From the NCBI RefSeq assembly GCF_036030735.1, contig NZ_CP107928.1, positions 2,108,001-2,172,000 of the forward strand: a stretch of DNA of 64,000 nt. Direction: 5' to 3'. This document shows, piece by piece, positions 1-9,030 of the stretch. A program made the position numbers and the translations under genes. The notes beneath the pieces were generated by a model that was not told where the DNA came from, ran no database searches, and saw only the letters and a program-made list of their open reading frames with translations. This DNA is from Streptomyces sp. NBC_00425 (GTDB lineage Bacteria > Actinomycetota > Actinomycetes > Streptomycetales > Streptomycetaceae). Positions within the stretch are counted from its first letter, which is position 1, and each line of letters starts with the position of its first letter.

Positions 1-1
1 T

Positions 2-1291
2 GTGAACGACGCGAGACCGGTCGGGCGTGGGGGCGCCGGACTGTATGACAACGGTGTCGCCGCGCCCGGGTACCGCTGGGCGTACGGCGGCGACTTCGGC
101 GAGAAGGACCACGACGGCGCGTTCATCGCGGACGGCGTGGTCTTCCCCGACCGCACTCCGAAGCCGGTGATGTCCGAGCACCGGGAGCTCGCCGCGCCGG
201 TGCGGCTGCACGGCCTGCGGGAGGACGGGGTGGTGGTCTCCAACCACCAGAATTTCCGCGGTCTGGAGTGGCTCGCGGGCGAGTGGGAGCTGTCGCTCGC
301 CCACGGCGGCACGCTCACCGCGGCCGCCGAACTGCCCGACCTGTGTCCGGGCGGGACGGCCCTGCTGCCGCTGCCCTTCGACCTTCCGCGGGACGGCGGC
401 GAGGCATGGCTGACGCTGCGGGTGACGACGGCGCAGGACCTGCCGTGGGCGCCGCGCGGCACCGCGGTGTGCGCGCCGCAGGTACGGCTGCGGACGGCCG
501 AGCCGTTCGACGCGCCCGCGGGGTCCGGCCGGGTCGAGACCGACGCCGCCGGACTCCTCGTCCACCCGCTGCTCCACGCCGCGCCGACGCTGTCGCTGTG
601 GCGGGCGCCCACCGACAACGACGAGCTGGGCGGGATGGCGCGTCGCTGGCGGGCGTGGGGACTGGACTCGCTCGTGCGCAGGCTGGTCTCCGTGCGTCAG
701 GAGGGCGACGGCGTGACCGTGCTCGCCGAGTACGCGGGCGCCGGCGGCGTCGTACGGCACCGGCAGGTGTTCACGCCGGTCGAGGGCGGCCTGCGGATCG
801 ACGAACAGGCGGAGCTGCCCGAGGAGTTCGAGGACGTGCCGCGCGTCGGCTCGGTCTTCGAGACGGTCGCGGGGCTGGACCTGCTGGAGTGGTTCGGGCA
901 GGGCCCCTGGGAGTCCTACCCCGACCGCGGCTCGGGCGCGCCGGTGGGCCATCACTCGCTCGCCGTCGACGAGGCGTTCACCCCCTATCTGCGTCCGCAG
1001 GAGAGCGGCGGCCGGCACGGCGTGCGGCGCTTCACGCTCTCGGCGCCGGACGCCACCGGCCTCGCGGTCACGCTGGACGAGCCGCGCCAGGTCTGCGTCA
1101 CGCGCTACCGCGCCGAGGACCTGACCGCCGCCGCCCACCACGACGAGCTCACCGCGCGGGACGGCTGCGTCGTGCACGTGGACGCCGCGCACCGCGGCCT
1201 CGGCACGGCGTCGTGCGGCCCCGACACCCTCCCCTCCTACCTCGTCCCGGCAGGCGTCCACCGGTGGAGCTGGATCCTGCGCGTCCTGTGA
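2..1291 (+). CDS. beta-galactosidase (GH2), C-terminal part, 5' truncated by window edge
   Basis: C-terminal 429 residues of a glycoside hydrolase family 2 beta-galactosidase (LacZ type), which hydrolyses terminal beta-galactosides. The frame is already open at the window edge, so the real start lies upstream and the GTG at position 2 is not to be trusted. Visible near the start is the end of the catalytic barrel (YGGDFGEKDHDGAF, then ADGVVFPDRTPKP). From about residue 165 there is the small-chain domain, with the WRAPTDND signature near residue 200 and GQGPWESYPDR near residue 300. No signal peptide can be judged from this fragment. It precedes two Tat-exported phosphoesterases on the same strand with a 40-base gap. 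The family call is secure; the natural sugar is unknown. Confidence 0.9.
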   Translation: MNDARPVGRGGAGLYDNGVAAPGYRWAYGGDFGEKDHDGAFIADGVVFPDRTPKPVMSEHRELAAPVRLHGLREDGVVVSNHQNFRGLEWLAGEWELSLAHGGTLTAAAELPDLCPGGTALLPLPFDLPRDGGEAWLTLRVTTAQDLPWAPRGTAVCAPQVRLRTAEPFDAPAGSGRVETDAAGLLVHPLLHAAPTLSLWRAPTDNDELGGMARRWRAWGLDSLVRRLVSVRQEGDGVTVLAEYAGAGGVVRHRQVFTPVEGGLRIDEQAELPEEFEDVPRVGSVFETVAGLDLLEWFGQGPWESYPDRGSGAPVGHHSLAVDEAFTPYLRPQESGGRHGVRRFTLSAPDATGLAVTLDEPRQVCVTRYRAEDLTAAAHHDELTARDGCVVHVDAAHRGLGTASCGPDTLPSYLVPAGVHRWSWILRVL

Positions 1292-1331
1292 ACCCCTCTC
1301 TCCGGTAACGGACTTCGCAACGGAGCAGCAC

Positions 1332-3170
1332 GTGTGTACTTCGCATGCCCACACTCAGGAAGAGGCCGTCCGGCCCGGCGCCGGCAGGCGCGGCTTTCTG
1401 CGGGCCACCGCCCTGCTCGGAGCCGCCGCGACGGCCGGGCTCGCCGTTCCGGCCGCCGCCGAAGCGGCCCCCGCCCGGTGGCGCCCGGACCCCGACAGCC
1501 GCCGTTTCACGCTCGCCGTCATGCCCGACACGCAGTACCTCTTCGACGGGCCGAGCATCGACAGGGCGCCGGTCGAGGCGTCGCTGCGCTATCTGCTGGA
1601 GCGGGGCGCGGACGACAACATCGTGTTCCTGTCCCACCTGGGGGACCTCACCCAGAACGGCGCGAAGGAGGAAGTCGCCGCGATCAGCGAGGCGTTCGGG
1701 CTGCTCGACCGGCGCGGGGTGGGCTACAGCGTGCTGGCGGGCAACCACGACGTGCCGTCCTCGTCGACCGACCGGCGCGGCGCGACCCCCTACCTGGACG
1801 CCTTCGGCCCGCAGCGGTTCCGGGGCCGACCGACCTTCGGCGGGGCCTCCCCGGACGGCTACAACAGCTTCCACCTGTTCCGCGCGGGCGGCCGGGAGTG
1901 GATGGTGCTGGCACTGGACTGGCGGCTGTCGGAACAGGGGTACGCCTGGGCAGCCGACGTCCTCGCCCGGCACCCGAGGACGCCGGTCGTGCTGACCACC
2001 CACGAACTGGTCGTCGAGGACGACGCCCTCTCGGCGTACGGACAGCAGCTGTGGGACCGGCTGATCGAGGACCACGACCAGATCTTCCTCACGCTCAACG
2101 GGCACTACTGGCCCGCCGGCCGCGCGACGCGGAAGAACGCGGCCGGACACGACGTCCATCTGCATCTGACGAACTACCAGAACCGGTACTTCGGCGGCGC
2201 CGCGATGATCCGCCTGTACCGCTTCGACCTCGACCGGAACGTCATCGACGTGGAGACCGTCTCGCCCTGGATCCGGAGCCGGGCGGCGAAGGGGCTGGGC
2301 GAACTGGAGCGGCAGGAGCTCGAACTGAGCGGCGACGCCGACCGGTTCACGGTCGGCATCGACTTCGCCGAACGCTTCGCCGGATTCGATCCGGTGCCGG
2401 CCCGCCCGGCGCGACCCGTGTCGAAGGTCCTCGTGCCGGGCACGGCCGCCTACTGGCGGTTCGACGGGCACGCCGACGGCTCGGCCGTCTCCGGGACCGT
2501 GCGTGACCTGTCCGGGCGGGGCAACGACCTCATGGTCGTCGCGGTCGGCGGCGGAACGCTCGGCTGGTCGTCCGACCACCATCCCGACCAGCCCGGACAC
2601 GGCAGCCTGGAGTTCCGGGGCTTCAAGTCCCCGCTGAAGGGCGCCTACCTGCGCACGGTCGACGGCGCCCCGCTGAACGCGGCGACCTTCGCACACGGTT
2701 ACACCGTCGAGGCGTTCTACCGTCTTCCCGCCGACTGGGATCCGGCGCACCACGCCTGGTCGGGGCTGGTCGGCCGGACCGGCACGGGCGGCGCCGCGGG
2801 CAAGTCCGCCGACGATCCGGACGAACCGCTCGCCACCCTCTCGCTCTCCAACGACCGGGAACCGCAGTGGGCGATGCGTCCGCTGAACCAGCAGGGCATC
2901 GCCACCAACTGGGGCCAGGAGACGCCGCTGGAGACCTGGTGGCACCTCGCGGTCGTCAACGACGGCCGGCACACCACGCTGTACGTCGAGGGCTGCCCCG
3001 TGGTCCGCAACCCGAAGGCCGCGGCCGTCGGCATCGCCTCCGTCGGGCTGCCGTGGCTGCTCGGCGGATACACGTACGCCGGACAGATCGACCAGATCCT
3101 GCACGGCCGCCTCGGCGACGTGCGCATCGTCGAGCGGGCGCTGCCCGTGACCTCCTTCCTGAACCACTGA
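1332..3170 (+). CDS. Tat-exported calcineurin-like metallophosphoesterase with LamG-like C-terminal domain
   Basis: A 612-residue secreted phosphoesterase. A twin-arginine leader is visible (RRGFLRATA at residues 19-27, then an Ala-rich stretch to about 48). The metallophosphoesterase domain follows, with the metal-binding blocks MPDTQY (about 64), GDLTQN, GNHD, TTHE and NGHYW spread over residues 60-270. Residues about 370-610 look like a concanavalin/LamG-type jelly roll (AYWRFDGHADG, WWHLAVVNDGRHTTLYVEG), a common sugar- or surface-binding module on exported Streptomyces enzymes. It starts with GTG. The next gene begins 18 bases downstream and is also a Tat-exported phosphoesterase-like protein, so the two are probably co-transcribed. 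The substrate is not evident; phosphodiester or nucleotide scavenging outside the cell is an inference. Confidence 0.85.
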   Translation: MCTSHAHTQEEAVRPGAGRRGFLRATALLGAAATAGLAVPAAAEAAPARWRPDPDSRRFTLAVMPDTQYLFDGPSIDRAPVEASLRYLLERGADDNIVFLSHLGDLTQNGAKEEVAAISEAFGLLDRRGVGYSVLAGNHDVPSSSTDRRGATPYLDAFGPQRFRGRPTFGGASPDGYNSFHLFRAGGREWMVLALDWRLSEQGYAWAADVLARHPRTPVVLTTHELVVEDDALSAYGQQLWDRLIEDHDQIFLTLNGHYWPAGRATRKNAAGHDVHLHLTNYQNRYFGGAAMIRLYRFDLDRNVIDVETVSPWIRSRAAKGLGELERQELELSGDADRFTVGIDFAERFAGFDPVPARPARPVSKVLVPGTAAYWRFDGHADGSAVSGTVRDLSGRGNDLMVVAVGGGTLGWSSDHHPDQPGHGSLEFRGFKSPLKGAYLRTVDGAPLNAATFAHGYTVEAFYRLPADWDPAHHAWSGLVGRTGTGGAAGKSADDPDEPLATLSLSNDREPQWAMRPLNQQGIATNWGQETPLETWWHLAVVNDGRHTTLYVEGCPVVRNPKAAAVGIASVGLPWLLGGYTYAGQIDQILHGRLGDVRIVERALPVTSFLNH

Positions 3171-3188
3171 GACCTCATGGAAGTCCTG

Positions 3189-4868
3189 ATGACCGAGCAG
3201 CAGCTGCCCGTCTGGGCCGACCCGTCCGTCTCCCCCGCCGCGCTCGACCCCCAGGGCGTGTCCCGGCGGCAACTTCTGCGCCGTGCAGGCCTGTTCGGCG
3301 CCGCGTTCACGCTGGGCGGCGCGGCCACGCCCGCCCTGGCCGGTCCGGCCGCGGCCGGCGAGAGGGGCTGCGGCGGCGAGGACCCGCGGCTCGCCTACCT
3401 CGTCGGCGACCACCACGTGCACTCCGTGTACAGCCACGACGCGAAGTACACGTTCTCCCAGCAGGCGCGGGCCGCCGCCCGGTACGGCCTGGACTGGATG
3501 GTGTTCAACGAGCACTCCAACTTCGGGCACGCCTCCCACGGTGCCGCGCTGGAGCACAAGGAGATCCTGAAGGCCCGCGCCGCCAACCCCCGCCAGCTGA
3601 TCTTCCAGGGCCTGGAGTGGTACATCCCGGCCGCCGAACACTGCACGGTGTTCGCCGCGCCCGGCCCGCACGAGGTCGACCTGCTCACCCGGTTCGAGCT
3701 GGCCTACGACGGCAAGCTGCTGGGCTACACCGAGGGATCCGCCGGCGCCGCCGACACCGCCCGCAACGAGGCGCACGCCGTCAAGGCGATCAAGTGGCTG
3801 GCCGAGCAGCGCCGCACGGGCTACGTCGACGACGTGCTCGTCCTCGCCAACCACCCGCTGCGCCTGGGCATCGACTCGCCGCACGAGATGCGCGGCTGGC
3901 GCGACGCGGCCCCCGAGATCGTGATCGGCATGGAGGGCGCGCCCGGCGCCCAGGGCGCGGCGATCCCCGGCTGGCGCGGCGCCACGTCGATCCGCGGCGA
4001 GTACGAGAACAAGCCGTCGGCGCAGTCCTGGGCGGGCTATCCGGCGGACGCGTACCTCACGTACGGCGGCTTCGACTGGGCGACCGCGACCGTGGGCGGT
4101 CTGTGGGACTCGATGCTGGCCGAGGGCCGGCTGTTCACGATCACCACCAACTCCGACAACCACCGGACCGTCTTCGACACCTGGAAGAACGGCGACTGGC
4201 CGGCCGGGCAGACCTTCGACGACACCGGCAGGCTGCCGGACCCGGTGAACACCGACACCCCGCAGCCGGGCAGCGACTTCTGGCCCGGCCAGTTCAGCCG
4301 CACCCACGTGGGCGTGACCCGCTACGGCTACCGCGCGGTGATGACGGGTCTGCGGGAGGGCCGCGTCTGGCTGGACCACGGTCATCTGCTGGACGGCCTC
4401 GAGGTGCGGCTGCGGCGCGGGCACGACGGCGGCCGGGGCGTCACCCTCGGCGGACGGCTGCGGGTGCGCCGGGGCGAGAAGCTCACCCTGGACATCACGG
4501 TGACCACCGCCTCCCGCCCCAACCCGCAAGGGATCCTGCCGGAGTTGGCGCACGTCGACGTGATCCGCGGTGCGGTGCGGGGCCCGGTGTCCGACCGTGA
4601 CTCCTGGCGGGCGCCCGACACCAGGGTCGTGCGCTCCACCGACGTGAGCGGCCGCAAGGGCACGTACACCCTGCGCGTCCCGCTCTTGGTGGGCGACGAG
4701 TCCTTCTACGTCCGGCTGCGGGGCAGCGACGGCAACCGGGGCGGAACCGGTTACCTGGGCGCTTCGGTGGACCCGCGCGGTCCGATCCCGCACCAGCCGG
4801 GCAACGGCGACCCGTGGGCGGACACCTGGTTCTACTCGAACCCGATCTTCGTGGACGTCGTGAGCTGA
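3189..4868 (+). CDS. Tat-exported PHP-domain phosphoesterase
   Basis: PHP-type metal-dependent phosphoesterase of about 559 residues. I prefer the ATG at 3189 to the one at 3177 because GGAAG lies five bases ahead of it. A twin-arginine leader (SRRQLLRRAGLFGAAF) precedes the mature protein. Metal-ligand blocks of the PHP fold follow in order: GDHHVHSVYSHD, FNEHSNFGHASHG, GLEWYIPAAEH, LANHPLRLGID and TNSDNHR. The last roughly 120 residues form a beta-rich domain without a clear name. The gene sits 18 bases after the metallophosphoesterase and is closed by a long hairpin terminator. Export of both proteins suggests joint extracellular phosphate or phosphoester turnover, which is inferred from context only. 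Confidence 0.82.
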   Translation: MTEQQLPVWADPSVSPAALDPQGVSRRQLLRRAGLFGAAFTLGGAATPALAGPAAAGERGCGGEDPRLAYLVGDHHVHSVYSHDAKYTFSQQARAAARYGLDWMVFNEHSNFGHASHGAALEHKEILKARAANPRQLIFQGLEWYIPAAEHCTVFAAPGPHEVDLLTRFELAYDGKLLGYTEGSAGAADTARNEAHAVKAIKWLAEQRRTGYVDDVLVLANHPLRLGIDSPHEMRGWRDAAPEIVIGMEGAPGAQGAAIPGWRGATSIRGEYENKPSAQSWAGYPADAYLTYGGFDWATATVGGLWDSMLAEGRLFTITTNSDNHRTVFDTWKNGDWPAGQTFDDTGRLPDPVNTDTPQPGSDFWPGQFSRTHVGVTRYGYRAVMTGLREGRVWLDHGHLLDGLEVRLRRGHDGGRGVTLGGRLRVRRGEKLTLDITVTTASRPNPQGILPELAHVDVIRGAVRGPVSDRDSWRAPDTRVVRSTDVSGRKGTYTLRVPLLVGDESFYVRLRGSDGNRGGTGYLGASVDPRGPIPHQPGNGDPWADTWFYSNPIFVDVVS

Positions 4869-4880
4869 CGCGCCCCGAAA

Positions 4881-4934
4881 GGGGTGCGGGGAACCGCGCG
4901 GCCGGCCCGACCGGTCCGCGGTTCCCCGCACCCC
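4881..4934. terminator. bidirectional hairpin terminator
   Basis: A perfect 18-bp inverted repeat (4881-4898 pairs with 4917-4934) with an 18-base G/C-rich loop lies between the convergent PHP phosphoesterase and MaoC genes. There is no U-tract, as is usual in Streptomyces. Confidence 0.88.
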
Positions 4935-4962
4935 CTCACTCAGCGGTGCTCGGCGTCAGCCC

Positions 4963-5418
4963 TTATCCGTAGAACCGCGAAAGGCTCTGCAGCACGGCCG
5001 CGGGCTTCGCGCCGCCCTCGATCTCGATCGCCCCGTCGACGGTGATCTGCACCCCGCCGGCAACGTCCTCGACGTCGGTCAGCTTGCCGACCAGACGGAT
5101 CCGCGAGCCGACCTTGACCGGCGAGGGGAAGCGGACCTTGTTCAGCCCGTAGTTGACCTTGGTGGTGACGCCCTGGACGTCGAGCAGTTCGGTGAAGAGG
5201 GGGATGAAGAGGGAGAGGGTCAGGTACCCGTGGGCGATCGGCGCTCCGAAGGGTCCTGCCGCGGCCTTCTCCGGGTCCACGTGGATCCACTGGTGGTCCC
5301 CGGTCGCGTCGGCGAACGTGTCGATGCGCTCCTGGGTGACCTCGATCCACTCGCTGGTGCCCAGGTCGCTGCCGGACAGCTTCCTCAGCTCGTCGAGGCC
5401 GTTGACGATGATGCTCAT
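4963..5418 (-). CDS. MaoC-family (R)-specific enoyl-CoA hydratase
   Basis: A 151-residue single hot-dog-fold hydratase of the MaoC family, which adds water to trans-2-enoyl-CoA. The hydratase-2 signature is plain: ADATGDHQWIHVDPEKA followed by GPFGAPIAHGYLTLSL, with the catalytic Asp and His at residues 41 and 46. Length is normal for the stand-alone actinobacterial family. It is the last gene of a four-gene minus-strand operon (SDR, amidohydrolase, acyl-CoA ligase, MaoC), 40 bases after the ligase stop. This suggests it works on the CoA ester made by the ligase, with the SDR as the oxidoreductase partner. The substrate is unknown. Confidence 0.88.
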   Translation of the reverse strand: MSIIVNGLDELRKLSGSDLGTSEWIEVTQERIDTFADATGDHQWIHVDPEKAAAGPFGAPIAHGYLTLSLFIPLFTELLDVQGVTTKVNYGLNKVRFPSPVKVGSRIRLVGKLTDVEDVAGGVQITVDGAIEIEGGAKPAAVLQSLSRFYG

Positions 5419-5458
5419 ATACCGTTCCTCACAGGGGAGTTGCTCATAGCGGAGTCGT

Positions 5459-6964
5459 TCAGGAGTGGGTGCCGAACCGGGAGCGCACCCGGGCCTTGAG
5501 GAGCTTGCCCGAGGCGGTGCGCGGCAGTTCGTCCGCGATGACCACCGACTTGGGGATCTTGTACCTGGCGAGCCGGCCCGCCAGGGAGGCCAGCACCTGG
5601 CCGGGGTCGAGCACGGCGCCCTCGCGGGGCACGACGACCGCGCGGGGCACCTCGCCCCACTTGTCGTCCGCCACCCCGATGACCGCGCACTCCACGATGT
5701 CGGGGTGGGCCAGCAGCAGGTCCTCGATCTCGGCGGGGTAGATGTTCTCCCCGCCCGAGATGATCATGTCCTTGATGCGGTCGACGATGTGCACGTATCC
5801 GTCCTCGTCGACCCGGGCGGCGTCCCCGCTGCGGAACCAGCCGTCGGCGAAGGCCGCGGCCGTCTCCTCGGGCAGCCCCCAGTAGCCGGGCATGACGTGC
5901 GGGCCGCGGACCACGACCTCGCCGGTCTCGCCGGTCTCGACGGGAGCCAGGTCCGGCCGTACGACCCGCACGTCGCTGAAGAAGTGCGGGACGCCTGCCG
6001 AGCCCGCCTTGCTGACGGCGTGCTCGGCGTCCAGGAAGAGCGTGCCGGGCGAGGCCTCGGTCATGCCGTAGCCCTGCAGGAAGGTCAGACCGCGCGCCTG
6101 GTAGGCCTCGATGAGCGGCGAGGACACCGGGGAGCCGCCGCAGGTCAGGATGCGCAGGGAGGACAGGTCGGCGGCGGGCCAGCGCGGGTGCCGGGCGACC
6201 TGGTCGAACATGGTCGGCACCCCGAACATGAAGGTGATCCGGTGCTCCTCGATCAGGTCGAGGGTGGCCCGCGGGTCGAAGGCCTCGACGAGCACGCAGC
6301 AGCCGCCCTTGAGGAGCACCGGCAGGGTCAGCATGTTCAGTCCGGCCGTGTGGAACAGCGGCGCGGAGACGAGGGCGCGTTCGTCGGCGACGAGGTCCGT
6401 GTCGACGAGGACGTTGATCGCGTTCCAGGTGAGGTTGCCGTGGGTGAGCATGGCGCCCTTGGGGCGGCCGGTGGTCCCCGAGGTGTACATGATGATGCAG
6501 GTGTCGTCGGGCGCGACCGGCGTGTCGATCGGCTCGTCCGGCGCCGCGGCGAGCGCCTCCTCGTACTCGGCCCCGACCTCGAGGTACGTCCGGACGTCCG
6601 TGTGCCCGGGCAGTCCGGCGACGAGGCCCGCGTGCGAGGGCCCGTAGACGAGGGCCTTCGCCCCGGAGTCGGCGAGCTGGTAGGCGATCTCGGGGCCGGC
6701 GAGGCGGGTGTTCAGGGGGACGAAGACCGCGCCGAGGCAGCCGGCGGCGAACAGGGCCTCCAGATAGGAGGGGTGGTTCGGACCGAGGTAGGCGATACGG
6801 TCGCCCCGCCGCACGCCCCGGGCGCGCAGGGCGTGCGCCAGGCGCGTGGTGCGGGTGTGCAGGGCGAGGTAGTCCGTCGGCCTGCCGTCGTGGACCAGGG
6901 CGGTGCGGTGCGGGGTCTTGCGGGCCCGGCGTGCGGGCCAGGACCCCAGTCCCTCGTTGCGCAT
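5459..6964 (-). CDS. AMP-dependent acyl-CoA synthetase/ligase
   Basis: A 501-residue ANL-superfamily adenylating enzyme that activates a carboxylic acid to its CoA thioester using ATP. All core motifs are present: the P-loop YTSGTTGRPKGAM near residue 165, GYGMTEASPG near 300, the hinge and gate block SGDAARVDEDGYVHIVDRIKD near 390, GGENIYPAEIE, and the C-terminal catalytic-lysine motif PRTASGKLLK. It most resembles medium-chain, long-chain or aryl-CoA ligases of actinobacterial catabolic operons. It starts 12 bases after the amidohydrolase stop. Substrate choice cannot be read from the sequence; an acid released or processed by the adjacent amidohydrolase is a reasonable guess. Confidence 0.9.
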   Translation of the reverse strand: MRNEGLGSWPARRARKTPHRTALVHDGRPTDYLALHTRTTRLAHALRARGVRRGDRIAYLGPNHPSYLEALFAAGCLGAVFVPLNTRLAGPEIAYQLADSGAKALVYGPSHAGLVAGLPGHTDVRTYLEVGAEYEEALAAAPDEPIDTPVAPDDTCIIMYTSGTTGRPKGAMLTHGNLTWNAINVLVDTDLVADERALVSAPLFHTAGLNMLTLPVLLKGGCCVLVEAFDPRATLDLIEEHRITFMFGVPTMFDQVARHPRWPAADLSSLRILTCGGSPVSSPLIEAYQARGLTFLQGYGMTEASPGTLFLDAEHAVSKAGSAGVPHFFSDVRVVRPDLAPVETGETGEVVVRGPHVMPGYWGLPEETAAAFADGWFRSGDAARVDEDGYVHIVDRIKDMIISGGENIYPAEIEDLLLAHPDIVECAVIGVADDKWGEVPRAVVVPREGAVLDPGQVLASLAGRLARYKIPKSVVIADELPRTASGKLLKARVRSRFGTHS

Positions 6965-6976
6965 CTTCCACGCCCC

Positions 6977-7888
6977 TTACGGTGTGGTCAGCCCGAGCAG
7001 ACGGGCGGCGTTCTCCTTGAGGATCTTCGGCTTCACCTCGTCCTTGATCGTCAGCTTGTCGAAGTCGGCGAGCCAGCGGTCGGGGGTGAGGACGGGGAAG
7101 TCGGAGCCGAAGAGGACCTTGTCCTTCAGCAGCGTGTTGGCGTACTGCACGAGCTGCGGCGGGAAGTACTTCGGCGACCAGCCGGACAGGTCGATGTGCA
7201 CGCCCGGCTTGTGGGTGGCGACCGCCAGGGCCTCGTCCTGCCAGGGGAACGACGGATGCGCCAGGATGATCTTGAGGTGCGGGAAGTCCGCGGCGACGTC
7301 GTCCACGTGCAGCGGGTTGGAGTACTTGAGCCGGATCCCGCCGCCGCCCGGGACCCCGGCGCCGATGCCCGTCTGGCCGGTGTGGAACAGGGCGATGGTC
7401 CCCGTCTCCTCGATCACCTCGAACAGGTCGTACGCCACCGAGCGGTCGTTGGGGAAGAAGCCCTGGATGCTGGGGTGGAACTTGAAGCCCCTCACCCCGT
7501 ACTCCTCCACCAGGCGGCGCGCCTGCTTCACTCCCGCCTTCCCGCGGAAGGGGTCGATGGAGGCGAAGGGGATGAGGACGTCGGCGTTGGCGGCGGCGGC
7601 CTCGGCGACCTCCTCGTTGGGCACGGGAGCGGTTCCGGTCGCGGACTCGGCGTCCACCGTGAAGATCACGGCGGCCATCCTGCGCTCACGGTAGTAGCGG
7701 GCGGTCTCCTCCAGGGTGGGCTTGCGCTTGCCCTCGACCTTGAAGTAGGCGGAGGACGCGTCGTGCAGGTCGTCGTCCAGGGAGGAGTGCCCCTTGGACG
7801 ACACCTCGGCGTGGGTGTGGACGTCGATGGCGACCAGGTCGTCGACGTTCATGGCGGGGGACGGGAGGGGGCTCGCGGCGGGACTCAT
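6977..7888 (-). CDS. amidohydrolase-2 family metal-dependent hydrolase
   Basis: A 303-residue TIM-barrel amidohydrolase of the ACMSD/amidohydrolase-2 group, which carries out decarboxylations or hydrolyses of ring-derived acids. The metal-site motifs are AIDVHTHAE near residue 20, FKFHPS, HTGQTG, LAHPSFPW and FGSDFPVLTP. The ATG at 7888 shares one base with the upstream SDR stop and has GGAGG seven bases ahead, so it is preferred over the internal Met at 7852. Translational coupling to the SDR and the 12-base gap to the ligase place it firmly in the CoA-linked catabolic operon. The actual substrate is unknown. Confidence 0.85.
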   Translation of the reverse strand: MSPAASPLPSPAMNVDDLVAIDVHTHAEVSSKGHSSLDDDLHDASSAYFKVEGKRKPTLEETARYYRERRMAAVIFTVDAESATGTAPVPNEEVAEAAAANADVLIPFASIDPFRGKAGVKQARRLVEEYGVRGFKFHPSIQGFFPNDRSVAYDLFEVIEETGTIALFHTGQTGIGAGVPGGGGIRLKYSNPLHVDDVAADFPHLKIILAHPSFPWQDEALAVATHKPGVHIDLSGWSPKYFPPQLVQYANTLLKDKVLFGSDFPVLTPDRWLADFDKLTIKDEVKPKILKENAARLLGLTTP

Positions 7889-8805
7889 CACGCCTCCGGG
7901 AACGTGGGGGCCGGGATGCCGACCGTCTGGAGCTCGGCGCCGACCGAGGTGGGGAAGACGTCGGCCAGCGTCTCGGGGGTCCAGCCGCCGTCGGCGTAGG
8001 CCGTGCGGATCTCCTGCGGATGCGACCAGAGTGCCACCTTGTCGCCGCCGATGCCGATGGCCTGGCCGGTGACGCCCCGGGCGGCCTCGGAGGCCAGGAA
8101 GGGCACGAGCGCCGCGCAGTCCTCGGGGGTGCCGAAGCCCTCGCCCTTGCGCAGGAAGTCCGGGAACGGCTCGCCGTTCTTCAGGGCCTCGACGTACGGG
8201 GCGAAGGCGGGGATGGTCTCGGTCATCGCGGTCGCGGCGACCGGGACGATCGCGTTGACGGTGATGTTCGCCCGGCCCAGCTCCATCGACCAGGTCCGGG
8301 CGAACGCGGCGATGCCGGCCTTGGCGGCCGCGTAGTTCGTCTGGCCGAAGTTGCCGCGCTGGCCGGCCGGCGAGCCGACGAGGATCAGCGTGCCGCCCTC
8401 GCCCTGCTCGCGCATCCGCACCGCGGCGGCGCGGGCGCAGGTGAAGGTGCCCTTGAGGTGGGTGGCGATCACCGCGTCGAAGTCGTCGTCGGTCATCTTC
8501 CACAACACCTTGTCGCGCAGGATGCCCGCGTTGGTGACCAGGACGTCGAGCCGCCCGAACTCCTGCACGGCGCGGTCGACCAGCCGTTCCGCGGCCTCGG
8601 CGGTGCCGACCGGGACCACCTCGGCGACGGCCCTGCCGCCCGCCTCGACGAGGGACTTCACGGCCTGCTCGGCGACCGCCTCGTCGACGTCGTTGACGAC
8701 GACGGCCGCACCGTGGGCGGCCAGGGCGTGCGCATAGGCGAGGCCGAGGCCCCGGCCGCTGCCGGTGACGACGGCGACCTTGCCGGTGAGATCGATGCTG
8801 GGCAC
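7888..8805 (-). CDS. SDR-family oxidoreductase
   Basis: A 305-residue short-chain dehydrogenase. The Rossmann motif VTGSGRGLG lies near residue 14, VNDVDEA follows beta-2, NAG is near residue 92, and the catalytic Ser-Tyr-Lys set appears in VGSPAGQRG then NYAAAKAG. The length and C-terminal extension fit the 3-hydroxyacyl-CoA dehydrogenase-like members found beside MaoC hydratases. It begins with GTG preceded by AAGGGA. It is the first gene of the minus-strand operon and is read from a sigma70-like promoter at 8895-8923 that overlaps a MarR-type inverted repeat. Probable role: oxidation of the hydroxy intermediate made in this pathway. Confidence 0.87.
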   Translation of the reverse strand: MPSIDLTGKVAVVTGSGRGLGLAYAHALAAHGAAVVVNDVDEAVAEQAVKSLVEAGGRAVAEVVPVGTAEAAERLVDRAVQEFGRLDVLVTNAGILRDKVLWKMTDDDFDAVIATHLKGTFTCARAAAVRMREQGEGGTLILVGSPAGQRGNFGQTNYAAAKAGIAAFARTWSMELGRANITVNAIVPVAATAMTETIPAFAPYVEALKNGEPFPDFLRKGEGFGTPEDCAALVPFLASEAARGVTGQAIGIGGDKVALWSHPQEIRTAYADGGWTPETLADVFPTSVGAELQTVGIPAPTFPEA

Positions 8806-8894
8806 GACGGTGTCCCTTCACATGGGGAGTACGGCCGGCCACGGCGAGGCGGCCGGGCGGCACGAGGGGTACGAGGGGTACGGCTTCGAGATCG

Positions 8895-8923
8895 AAGCTA
8901 AGAGCAATAATTGTCGTCGTCAA
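8895..8923 (-). promoter_or_regulatory. sigma70-like promoter and MarR-type operator of the catabolic operon
   Basis: On the minus strand, TTGACG (8923-8918) is followed after exactly 17 bases by TAGCTT (8900-8895). The element overlaps an interrupted palindrome of the pattern TTGnCGnCGnCAA (8911-8923), and CAATAATTG (8905-8913) is a near-palindrome. The AT-rich patch between divergent SDR and MarR genes is where a MarR dimer would be expected to bind. The promoter is read directly from sequence; the operator assignment is inference. Confidence 0.6.
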
Positions 8924-9030
8924 TAGTTGTTGTCATCCTGAACGTGCGGCATGCTGAAATCTGTACGACGAACCGCCCCCGGGAGGGGACCGAGACCAGG
9001 GAGCCAGCCATCGCCCGCCAGGACAACGCA

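Noticed and set aside
1149..4931. A very long minus-strand open frame (over 1200 codons) opposite three plus-strand genes
   Set aside because: Composition is Arg/Gly/Val-rich with no domain; it is the antisense shadow of high-GC coding frames with real motifs on the other strand.
5465..7999. Long plus-strand open frame opposite the ligase and amidohydrolase
   Set aside because: No recognisable motif; minus-strand genes here have complete family signatures, ribosome-binding sites and coupled starts.
8911..9030. N-terminal extension of MarR from a TTG codon
   Set aside because: The TTG lies inside the operator and promoter region; GTG 9031 gives a normal MarR length with AGGA upstream.
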